64,000 nt of DNA from Isochrysis galbana (taxonomy: Eukaryota > Haptophyta > Isochrysidales > Isochrysidaceae): positions 430,443 to 494,442 of the forward strand of contig CM030940.1 in the NCBI GenBank assembly GCA_018136815.1, written 5' to 3'. This document shows positions 19,101-31,100 of this stretch, piece after piece. Each line of letters starts with the position of its first letter. Position 1 is the first letter of the stretch. The notes under the pieces are model-generated. The model was not told where the DNA came from, did no database searches, and was given only the letters and a program-made list of their open reading frames with translations. A program made the translations under genes and the position numbers.

Positions 19101-22100
19101 CCCCGAGTCGCAGCCGGCGGCGAGCGCCTCCACCTCGGCGGCCTGACGCGCCGCCTCGGCCATCGCCTTGGCGGCCTGGCCCCAAGACGGCGCGTCGAGC
19201 CGCGCGAGCCACGCTCGCTTCGCCTCCTCCTCGCGCGAGAGAGTGTCGCAAGCCTCAACTTGGCCCTCGTCGCACGCCTGCACGAGCTCGTCCCTCGCCG
19301 ACGACTGAGATGCGAGCTCGGACACCGCGGAGGCGGCCTTGCCCCACGAGGGCACGTCGAGCCGCGCGAGCCACCTCCGCTTCGCTTCCTCCTCGCGCGA
19401 GAGAGCCTCGCACGCCTCGGCCTCGCCGGCGTCGCACGCTTCCTCGAGCGCGGCCATCGCCGACGCCTCGGACGCGAGCTCCGACACCGCGGCGGCGGCC
19501 TTGCCCCAGGTTGGCGTGTCGAGCCGCGCGAGCCACGCTCGCTTCGCCTCCTCCTCGCTCATACGGCGCGGCGCGCCTCTGCTTCCCGGGCCCCACGATG
19601 GCGCGTCGAGCCGTGCGAGCCAGGCGCGCTTGGCCTCCTCCTCGCTGCGCCTCGGCTCGGACGGCGACTCCTCCGGCAACGCGGCGCTCGACCGCTCGCC
19701 CGGCGGAGGCGCCGAGGCGCGCCGTTGCCAGGACGGCGCATCCAGGCGTGCCAGCCATGCCCGCTTGGCCTCCTCCTCGGTCAAGCGCCCTGCCGAGGCC
19801 GCTGCGAGCGAGTCCTCCACACGCGGGAGCGGGGAGGCCGCACTCGGCGCAGGCGATGCGCTAGCCGGCCGCCGCCCCCACGACGGCTGATCGAGCCGAG
19901 CGAGCCACGCACGCTTCGCCTCCTCCTCGCTCATCCGCGCCGGCGGAGCGCCGAAGGTCGGCGGCGCCCCCTCGACACTGCTCGCCACGTCGGCGACGCC
20001 TGCGGCGGCGGCACCCCATGATGGCGCGTCGAGGCGCGCCAACCAACGGCGTTTGGCTTCCTCCTCGCGCGAGAGGATGTCGCACGCCTCGTCGTCCCCC
20101 GAGTCGCAGCCGGCGGCGAGCGCCTCCACCTCGGCGGCCTGACGCGCCGCCTCGGCCATCGCCTTGGCGGCCTGGCCCCAAGACGGCGCGTCGAGCCGCG
20201 CGAGCCACGCTCGCTTCGCCTCCTCCTCGCGCGAGAGAGTGTCGCAAGCCTCAACTTGGCCCTCGTCGCACGCCTGCACGAGCTCGTCCCTCGCCGACGA
20301 CTGAGATGCGAGCTCGGACACCGCGGAGGCGGCCTTGCCCCACGAGGGCAGTCGAGCCGCGCGAGCCACCTCCGCTTCGCTTCCTCCTCGCGCGAGAGAG
20401 CCTCGCACGCCTCGGCCTCGCCGGCGTCGCACGCTTCCTCGAGCGCGGCCATCGCCGACGCCTCGGACGCGAGCTCCGACACCGCGGCGGCGGCCTTGCC
20501 CCAGGTTGGCGTGTCGAGCCGCGCGAGCCACGCTCGCTTCGCCTCCTCCTCGCTCATACGGCGCGGCGCGCCTCTGCTTCCCGGGCCCCACGATGGCGCG
20601 TCGAGCCGTGCGAGCCAGGCGCGCTTGGCCTCCTCCTCGCTGCGCCTCGGCTCGGACGGCGACTCCTCCGGCAACGCGGCGCTCGACCGCTCGCCCGGCG
20701 GAGGCGCCGAGGCGCGCCGTTGCCAGGACGGCGCATCCAGGCGTGCCAGCCATGCCCGCTTGGCCTCCTCCTCGGTCAAGCGCCCTGCCGAGGCCGCTGC
20801 GAGCGAGTCCTCCACACGCGGGAGCGGGGAGGCCGCACTCGGCGCAGGCGATGCGCTAGCCGGCCGCCGCCCCCACGACGGCTGATCGAGCCGAGCGAGC
20901 CACGCACGCTTCGCCTCCTCCTCGCTCATCCGCGCCGGCGGAGCGCCGAAGGTCGGCGGCGCCCCCTCGACACTGCTCGCCACGTCGGCGACGCCTGCGG
21001 CGGCGGCACCCCATGATGGCGCGTCGAGGCGCGCCAACCAACGGCGTTTGGCTTCCTCCTCGCGCGAGAGGATGTCGCACGCCTCGTCGTCCCCCGAGTC
21101 GCAGCCGGCGGCGAGCGCCTCCACCTCGGCGGCCTGACGCGCCGCCTCGGCCATCGCCTTGGCGGCCTGGCCCCAAGACGGCGCGTCGAGCCGCGCGAGC
21201 CACGCTCGCTTCGCCTCCTCCTCGCGCGAGAGAGTGTCGCAAGCCTCAACTTGGCCCTCGTCGCACGCCTGCACGAGCTCGTCCCTCGCCGACGACTGAG
21301 ATGCGAGCTCGGACACCGCGGAGGCGGCCTTGCCCCACGAGGGCACGTCGAGCCGCGCGAGCCACCTCCGCTTCGCTTCCTCCTCGCGCGAGAGAGCCTC
21401 GCACGCCTCGGCCTCGCCGGCGTCGCACGCTTCCTCGAGCGCGGCCATCGCCGACGCCTCGGACGCGAGCTCCGACACCGCGGCGGCGGCCTTGCCCCAG
21501 GTTGGCGTGTCGAGCCGCGCGAGCCACGCTCGCTTCGCCTCCTCCTCGCTCATACGGCGCGGCGCGCCTCTGCTTCCCGGGCCCCACGATGGCGCGTCGA
21601 GCCGTGCGAGCCAGGCGCGCTTGGCCTCCTCCTCGCTGCGCCTCGGCTCGGACGGCGACTCCTCCGGCAACGCGGCGCTCGACCGCTCGCCCGGCGGAGG
21701 CGCCGAGGCGCGCCGTTGCCAGGACGGCGCATCCAGGCGTGCCAGCCATGCCCGCTTGGCCTCCTCCTCGGTCAAGCGCCCTGCCGAGGCCGCTGCGAGC
21801 GAGTCCTCCACACGCGGGAGCGGGGAGGCCGCACTCGGCGCAGGCGATGCGCTAGCCGGCCGCCGCCCCCACGACGGCTGATCGAGCCGAGCGAGCCACG
21901 CACGCTTCGCCTCCTCCTCGCTCATCCGCGCCGGCGGAGCGCCGAAGGTCGGCGGCGCCCCCTCGACACTGCTCGCCACGTCGGCGACGCCTGCGGCGGC
22001 GGCACCCCATGATGGCGCGTCGAGGCGCGCCAACCAACGGCGTTTGGCTTCCTCCTCGCGCGAGAGGATGTCGCACGCCTCGTCGTCCCCCGAGTCGCAG

Positions 22101-25100
22101 CCGGCGGCGAGCGCCTCCACCTCGGCGGCCTGACGCGCCGCCTCGGCCATCGCCTTGGCGGCCTGGCCCCAAGACGGCGCGTCGAGCCGCGCGAGCCACG
22201 CTCGCTTCGCCTCCTCCTCGCGCGAGAGAGTGTCGCAAGCCTCAACTTGGCCCTCGTCGCACGCCTGCACGAGCTCGTCCCTCGCCGACGACTGAGATGC
22301 GAGCTCGGACACCGCGGAGGCGGCCTTGCCCCACGAGGGCACGTCGAGCCGCGCGAGCCACCTCCGCTTCGCTTCCTCCTCGCGCGAGAGAGCCTCGCAC
22401 GCCTCGGCCTCGCCGGCGTCGCACGCTTCCTCGAGCGCGGCCATCGCCGACGCCTCGGACGCGAGCTCCGACACCGCGGCGGCGGCCTTGCCCCAGGTTG
22501 GCGTGTCGAGCCGCGCGAGCCACGCTCGCTTCGCCTCCTCCTCGCTCATACGGCGCGGCGCGCCTCTGCTTCCCGGGCCCCACGATGGCGCGTCGAGCCG
22601 TGCGAGCCAGGCGCGCTTGGCCTCCTCCTCGCTGCGCCTCGGCTCGGACGGCGACTCCTCCGGCAACGCGGCGCTCGACCGCTCGCCCGGCGGAGGCGCC
22701 GAGGCGCGCCGTTGCCAGGACGGCGCATCCAGGCGTGCCAGCCATGCCCGCTTGGCCTCCTCCTCGGTCAAGCGCCCTGCCGAGGCCGCTGCGAGCGAGT
22801 CCTCCACACGCGGGAGCGGGGAGGCCGCACTCGGCGCAGGCGATGCGCTAGCCGGCCGCCGCCCCCACGACGGCTGATCGAGCCGAGCGAGCCACGCACG
22901 CTTCGCCTCCTCCTCGCTCATCCGCGCCGGCGGAGCGCCGAAGGTCGGCGGCGCCCCCTCGACACTGCTCGCCACGTCGGCGACGCCTGCGGCGGCGGCA
23001 CCCCATGATGGCGCGTCGAGGCGCGCCAACCAACGGCGTTTGGCTTCCTCCTCGCGCGAGAGGATGTCGCACGCCTCGTCGTCCCCCGAGTCGCAGCCGG
23101 CGGCGAGCGCCTCCACCTCGGCGGCCTGACGCGCCGCCTCGGCCATCGCCTTGGCGGCCTGGCCCCAAGACGGCGCGTCGAGCCGCGCGAGCCACGCTCG
23201 CTTCGCCTCCTCCTCGCGCGAGAGAGTGTCGCAAGCCTCAACTTGGCCCTCGTCGCACGCCTGCACGAGCTCGTCCCTCGCCGACGACTGAGATGCGAGC
23301 TCGGACACCGCGGAGGCGGCCTTGCCCCACGAGGGCACGTCGAGCCGCGCGAGCCACCTCCGCTTCGCTTCCTCCTCGCGCGAGAGAGCCTCGCACGCCT
23401 CGGCCTCGCCGGCGTCGCACGCTTCCTCGAGCGCGGCCATCGCCGACGCCTCGGACGCGAGCTCCGACACCGCGGCGGCGGCCTTGCCCCAGGTTGGCGT
23501 GTCGAGCCGCGCGAGCCACGCTCGCTTCGCCTCCTCCTCGCTCATACGGCGCGGCGCGCCTCTGCTTCCCGGGCCCCACGATGGCGCGTCGAGCCGTGCG
23601 AGCCAGGCGCGCTTGGCCTCCTCCTCGCTGCGCCTCGGCTCGGACGGCGACTCCTCCGGCAACGCGGCGCTCGACCGCTCGCCCGGCGGAGGCGCCGAGG
23701 CGCGCCGTTGCCAGGACGGCGCATCCAGGCGTGCCAGCCATGCCCGCTTGGCCTCCTCCTCGGTCAAGCGCCCTGCCGAGGCCGCTGCGAGCGAGTCCTC
23801 CACACGCGGGAGCGGGGAGGCCGCACTCGGCGCAGGCGATGCGCTAGCCGGCCGCCGCCCCCACGACGGCTGATCGAGCCGAGCGAGCCACGCACGCTTC
23901 GCCTCCTCCTCGCTCATCCGCGCCGGCGGAGCGCCGAAGGTCGGCGGCGCCCCCTCGACACTGCTCGCCACGTCGGCGACGCCTGCGGCGGCGGCACCCC
24001 ATGATGGCGCGTCGAGGCGCGCCAACCAACGGCGTTTGGCTTCCTCCTCGCGCGAGAGGATGTCGCACGCCTCGTCGTCCCCCGAGTCGCAGCCGGCGGC
24101 GAGCGCCTCCACCTCGGCGGCCTGACGCGCCGCCTCGGCCATCGCCTTGGCGGCCTGGCCCCAAGACGGCGCGTCGAGCCGCGCGAGCCACGCTCGCTTC
24201 GCCTCCTCCTCGCGCGAGAGAGTGTCGCAAGCCTCAACTTGGCCCTCGTCGCACGCCTGCACGAGCTCGTCCCTCGCCGACGACTGAGATGCGAGCTCGG
24301 ACACCGCGGAGGCGGCCTTGCCCCACGAGGGCACGTCGAGCCGCGCGAGCCACCTCCGCTTCGCTTCCTCCTCGCGCGAGAGAGCCTCGCACGCCTCGGC
24401 CTCGCCGGCGTCGCACGCTTCCTCGAGCGCGGCCATCGCCGACGCCTCGGACGCGAGCTCCGACACCGCGGCGGCGGCCTTGCCCCAGGTTGGCGTGTCG
24501 AGCCGCGCGAGCCACGCTCGCTTCGCCTCCTCCTCGCTCATACGGCGCGGCGCGCCTCTGCTTCCCGGGCCCCACGATGGCGCGTCGAGCCGTGCGAGCC
24601 AGGCGCGCTTGGCCTCCTCCTCGCTGCGCCTCGGCTCGGACGGCGACTCCTCCGGCAACGCGGCGCTCGACCGCTCGCCCGGCGGAGGCGCCGAGGCGCG
24701 CCGTTGCCAGGACGGCGCATCCAGGCGTGCCAGCCATGCCCGCTTGGCCTCCTCCTCGGTCAAGCGCCCTGCCGAGGCCGCTGCGAGCGAGTCCTCCACA
24801 CGCGGGAGCGGGGAGGCCGCACTCGGCGCAGGCGATGCGCTAGCCGGCCGCCGCCCCCACGACGGCTGATCGAGCCGAGCGAGCCACGCACGCTTCGCCT
24901 CCTCCTCGCTCATCCGCGCCGGCGGAGCGCCGAAGGTCGGCGGCGCCCCCTCGACACTGCTCGCCACGTCGGCGACGCCTGCGGCGGCGGCACCCCATGA
25001 TGGCGCGTCGAGGCGCGCCAACCAACGGCGTTTGGCTTCCTCCTCGCGCGAGAGGATGTCGCACGCCTCGTCGTCCCCCGAGTCGCAGCCGGCGGCGAGC

Positions 25101-28100
25101 GCCTCCACCTCGGCGGCCTGACGCGCCGCCTCGGCCATCGCCTTGGCGGCCTGGCCCCAAGACGGCGCGTCGAGCCGCGCGAGCCACGCTCGCTTCGCCT
25201 CCTCCTCGCGCGAGAGAGTGTCGCAAGCCTCAACTTGGCCCTCGTCGCACGCCTGCACGAGCTCGTCCCTCGCCGACGACTGAGATGCGAGCTCGGACAC
25301 CGCGGAGGCGGCCTTGCCCCACGAGGGCACGTCGAGCCGCGCGAGCCACCTCCGCTTCGCTTCCTCCTCGCGCGAGAGAGCCTCGCACGCCTCGGCCTCG
25401 CCGGCGTCGCACGCTTCCTCGAGCGCGGCCATCGCCGACGCCTCGGACGCGAGCTCCGACACCGCGGCGGCGGCCTTGCCCCAGGTTGGCGTGTCGAGCC
25501 GCGCGAGCCACGCTCGCTTCGCCTCCTCCTCGCTCATACGGCGCGGCGCGCCTCTGCTTCCCGGGCCCCACGATGGCGCGTCGAGCCGTGCGAGCCAGGC
25601 GCGCTTGGCCTCCTCCTCGCTGCGCCTCGGCTCGGACGGCGACTCCTCCGGCAACGCGGCGCTCGACCGCTCGCCCGGCGGAGGCGCCGAGGCGCGCCGT
25701 TGCCAGGACGGCGCATCCAGGCGTGCCAGCCATGCCCGCTTGGCCTCCTCCTCGGTCAAGCGCCCTGCCGAGGCCGCTGCGAGCGAGTCCTCCACACGCG
25801 GGAGCGGGGAGGCCGCACTCGGCGCAGGCGATGCGCTAGCCGGCCGCCGCCCCCACGACGGCTGATCGAGCCGAGCGAGCCACGCACGCTTCGCCTCCTC
25901 CTCGCTCATCCGCGCCGGCGGAGCGCCGAAGGTCGGCGGCGCCCCCTCGACACTGCTCGCCACGTCGGCGACGCCTGCGGCGGCGGCACCCCATGATGGC
26001 GCGTCGAGGCGCGCCAACCAACGGCGTTTGGCTTCCTCCTCGCGCGAGAGGATGTCGCACGCCTCGTCGTCCCCCGAGTCGCAGCCGGCGGCGAGCGCCT
26101 CCACCTCGGCGGCCTGACGCGCCGCCTCGGCCATCGCCTTGGCGGCCTGGCCCCAAGACGGCGCGTCGAGCCGCGCGAGCCACGCTCGCTTCGCCTCCTC
26201 CTCGCGCGAGAGAGTGTCGCAAGCCTCAACTTGGCCCTCGTCGCACGCCTGCACGAGCTCGTCCCTCGCCGACGACTGAGATGCGAGCTCGGACACCGCG
26301 GAGGCGGCCTTGCCCCACGAGGGCACGTCGAGCCGCGCGAGCCACCTCCGCTTCGCTTCCTCCTCGCGCGAGAGAGCCTCGCACGCCTCGGCCTCGCCGG
26401 CGTCGCACGCTTCCTCGAGCGCGGCCATCGCCGACGCCTCGGACGCGAGCTCCGACACCGCGGCGGCGGCCTTGCCCCAGGTTGGCGTGTCGAGCCGCGC
26501 GAGCCACGCTCGCTTCGCCTCCTCCTCGCTCATACGGCGCGGCGCGCCTCTGCTTCCCGGGCCCCACGATGGCGCGTCGAGCCGTGCGAGCCAGGCGCGC
26601 TTGGCCTCCTCCTCGCTGCGCCTCGGCTCGGACGGCGACTCCTCCGGCAACGCGGCGCTCGACCGCTCGCCCGGCGGAGGCGCCGAGGCGCGCCGTTGCC
26701 AGGACGGCGCATCCAGGCGTGCCAGCCAGCCCGCTTGGCCTCCTCCTCGGTCAAGCGCCCTGCCGAGGCCGCTGCGAGCGAGTCCTCCACACGCGGGAGC
26801 GGGGAGGCCGCACTCGGCGCAGGCGATGCGCTAGCCGGCCGCCGCCCCCACGACGGCTGATCGAGCCGAGCGAGCCACGCACGCTTCGCCTCCTCCTCGC
26901 TCATCCGCGCCGGCGGAGCGCCGAAGGTCGGCGGCGCCCCCTCGACACTGCTCGCCACGTCGGCGACGCCTGCGGCGGCGGCACCCCATGATGGCGCGTC
27001 GAGGCGCGCCAACCAACGGCGTTTGGCTTCCTCCTCGCGCGAGAGGATGTCGCACGCCTCGTCGTCCCCCGAGTCGCAGCCGGCGGCGAGCGCCTCCACC
27101 TCGGCGGCCTGACGCGCCGCCTCGGCCATCGCCTTGGCGGCCTGGCCCCAAGACGGCGCGTCGAGCCGCGCGAGCCACGCTCGCTTCGCCTCCTCCTCGC
27201 GCGAGAGAGTGTCGCAAGCCTCAACTTGGCCCTCGTCGCACGCCTGCACGAGCTCGTCCCTCGCCGACGACTGAGATGCGAGCTCGGACACCGCGGAGGC
27301 GGCCTTGCCCCACGAGGGCACGTCGAGCCGCGCGAGCCACCTCCGCTTCGCTTCCTCCTCGCGCGAGAGAGCCTCGCACGCCTCGGCCTCGCCGGCGTCG
27401 CACGCTTCCTCGAGCGCGGCCATCGCCGACGCCTCGGACGCGAGCTCCGACACCGCGGCGGCGGCCTTGCCCCAGGTTGGCGTGTCGAGCCGCGCGAGCC
27501 ACGCTCGCTTCGCCTCCTCCTCGCTCATACGGCGCGGCGCGCCTCTGCTTCCCGGGCCCCACGATGGCGCGTCGAGCCGTGCGAGCCAGGCGCGCTTGGC
27601 CTCCTCCTCGCTGCGCCTCGGCTCGGACGGCGACTCCTCCGGCAACGCGGCGCTCGACCGCTCGCCCGGCGGAGGCGCCGAGGCGCGCCGTTGCCAGGAC
27701 GGCGCTTCCAGGCGTGCCAGCCACGCCCGCTTGGCCTCCTCCTCGGTCAAGCGCCCTGCCGAGGCCGCTGCGAGCGAGTCCTCCACACGCGGGAGCGGGG
27801 AGGCCGCACTCGGCGCAGGCGATGCGCTAGCCGGCCGCCGCCCCCACGACGGCTGATCGAGCCGAGCGAGCCACGCACGCTTCGCCTCCTCCTCGCTCAT
27901 CCGCGCCGGCGGAGCGCCGAAGGTCGGCGGCGCCCCCTCGACACTGCTCGCCACGTCGGCGACGCCTGCGGCGGCGGCACCCCATGATGGCGCGTCGAGG
28001 CGCGCCAACCAACGGCGTTTGGCTTCCTCCTCGCGCGAGAGGATGTCGCACGCCTCGTCGTCCCCCGAGGCGCAGCCGGCGGCGAGCGCCTCCACCTCGG

Positions 28101-31100
28101 CGGCCTGACGCGCCGCCTCGGCCATCGCCTTGGCGGCCTGGCCCCAAGACGGCGCGTCGAGCCGCGCGAGCCACGCTCGCTTCGCCTCCTCCTCGCGCGA
28201 GAGAGTGTCGCAAGCCTCAACTTGGCCCTCGTCGCACGCCTGCACGAGCTCGTCCCTCGCCGACGACTGAGATGCGAGCTCGGACACCGCGGAGGCGGCC
28301 TTGCCCCACGAGGGCACGTCGAGCCGCGCGAGCCACCTCCGCTTCGCTTCCTCCTCGCGCGAGAGAGCCTCGCACGCCTCGGCCTCGCCGGCGTCGCACG
28401 CTTCCTCGAGCGCGGCCATCGCCGACGCCTCGGACGCGAGCTCCGACACCGCGGCGGCGGCCTTGCCCCAGGTTGGCGTGTCGAGCCGCGCGAGCCACGC
28501 TCGCTTCGCCTCCTCCTCGCTCATACGGCGCGGCGCGCCTCTGCTTCCCGGGCCCCACGATGGCGCGTCGAGCCGTGCGAGCCAGGCGCGCTTGGCCTCC
28601 TCCTCGCTGCGCCTCGGCTCGGACGGCGACTCCTCCGGCAACGCGGCGCTCGACCGCTCGCCCGGCGGAGGCGCCGAGGCGCGCCGTTGCCAGGACGGCG
28701 CTTCCAGGCGTGCCAGCCACGCCCGCTTGGCCTCCTCCTCGGTCAAGCGCCCTGCCGAGGCCGCTGCGAGCGAGTCCTCCACACGCGGGAGCGGGGAGGC
28801 CGCACTCGGCGCAGGCGATGCGCTAGCCGGCCGCCGCCCCCACGACGGCTGATCGAGCCGAGCGAGCCACGCACGCTTCGCCTCCTCCTCGCTCATCCGC
28901 GCCGGCGGAGCGCCGAAGGTCGGCGGCGCCCCCTCGACACTGCTCGCCACGTCGGCGACGCCTGCGGCGGCGGCACCCCATGATGGCGCGTCGAGGCGCG
29001 CCAACCAACGGCGTTTGGCTTCCTCCTCGCGCGAGAGGATGTCGCACGCCTCGTCGTCCCCCGAGGCGCAGCCGGCTGCGAGCGCCTCCACCTCGGCGGC
29101 CTGACGCGCCGCCTCGGCCATCGCCTTGGCGGCCTGGCCCCAAGACGGCGCGTCGAGCCGCGCGAGCCACGCTCGCTTCGCCTCCTCCTCGCGCGAGAGA
29201 GTGTCGCAAGCCTCAACTTGGCCCTCGTCGCACGCCTGCACGAGCTCGTCCCTCGCCGACGACTGAGATGCGAGCTCGGACACCGCGGAGGCGGCCTTGC
29301 CCCACGAGGGCACGTCGAGCCGCGCGAGCCACCTCCGCTTCGCTTCCTCCTCGCGCGAGAGAGCCTCGCACGCCTCGGCCTCGCCGGCGTCGCACGCTTC
29401 CTCGAGCGCGGCCATCGCCGACGCCTCGGACGCGAGCTCCGACACCGCGGCGGCGGCCTTGCCCCAGGTTGGCGTGTCGAGCCGCGCGAGCCACGCTCGC
29501 TTCGCCTCCTCCTCGCTCATACGGCGCGGCGCGCCTCTGCTTCCCGGGCCCCACGATGGCGCGTCGAGCCGTGCGAGCCAGGCGCGCTTGGCCTCCTCCT
29601 CGCTGCGCCTCGGCTCGGACGGCGACTCCTCCGGCAACGCGGCGCTCGACCGCTCGCCCGGCGGAGGCGCCGAGGCGCGCCGTTGCCAGGACGGCGCTTC
29701 CAGGCGTGCCAGCCACGCCCGCTTGGCCTCCTCCTCGGTCAAGCGCCCTGCCGAGGCCGCTGCGAGCGAGTCCTCCACACGCGGGAGCGGGGAGGCCGCA
29801 CTCGGCGCAGGCGATGCGCTAGCCGGCCGCCGCCCCCACGACGGCTGATCGAGCCGAGCGAGCCACGCACGCTTCGCCTCCTCCTCGCTCATCCGCGCCG
29901 GCGGAGCGCCGAAGGTCGGCGGCGCCCCCTCGACACTGCTCGCCACGTCGGCGACGCCTGCGGCGGCGGCACCCCATGATGGCGCGTCGAGGCGCGCCAA
30001 CCAACGGCGTTTGGCTTCCTCCTCGCGCGAGAGGATGTCGCACGCCTCGTCGTCCCCCGAGGCGCAGCCGGCGGCGAGCGCCTCCACCTCGGCGGCCTGA
30101 CGCGCCGCCTCGGCCATCGCCTTGGCGGCCTGGCCCCAAGACGGCGCGTCGAGCCGCGCGAGCCACGCTCGCTTCGCCTCCTCCTCGCGCGAGAGAGTGT
30201 CGCAAGCCTCAACTTGGCCCTCGTCGCACGCCTGCACGAGCTCGTCCCTCGCCGACGACTGAGATGCGAGCTCGGACACCGCGGAGGCGGCCTTGCCCCA
30301 CGAGGGCACGTCGAGCCGCGCGAGCCACCTCCGCTTCGCTTCCTCCTCGCGCGAGAGAGCCTCGCACGCCTCGGCCTCGCCGGCGTCGCACGCTTCCTCG
30401 AGCGCGGCCATCGCCGACGCCTCGGACGCGAGCTCCGACACCGCGGCGGCGGCCTTGCCCCAGGTTGGCGTGTCGAGCCGCGCGAGCCACGCTCGCTTCG
30501 CCTCCTCCTCGCTCATACGGCGCGGCGCGCCTCTGCTTCCCGGGCCCCACGATGGCGCGTCGAGCCGTGCGAGCCAGGCGCGCTTGGCCTCCTCCTCGCT
30601 GCGCCTCGGCTCGGACGGCGACTCCTCCGGCAACGCGGCGCTCGACCGCTCGCCCGGCGGAGGCGCCGAGGCGCGCCGTTGCCAGGACGGCGCTTCCAGG
30701 CGTGCCAGCCACGCCCGCTTGGCCTCCTCCTCGGTCAAGCGCCCTGCCGAGGCCGCTGCGAGCGAGTCCTCCACACGCGGGAGCGGGGAGGCCGCACTCG
30801 GCGCAGGCGATGCGCTAGCCGGCCGCCGCCCCCACGACGGCTGATCGAGCCGAGCGAGCCACGCACGCTTCGCCTCCTCCTCGCTCATCCGCGCCGGCGG
30901 AGCGCCGAAGGTCGGCGGCGCCCCCTCGACACTGCTCGCCACGTCGGCGACGCCTGCGGCGGCGGCACCCCATGATGGCGCGTCGAGGCGCGCCAACCAA
31001 CGGCGTTTGGCTTCCTCCTCGCGCGAGAGGATGTCGCACGCCTCGTCGTCCCCCGAGGCGCAGCCGGCGGCGAGCGCCTCCACCTCGGCGGCCTGACGCG

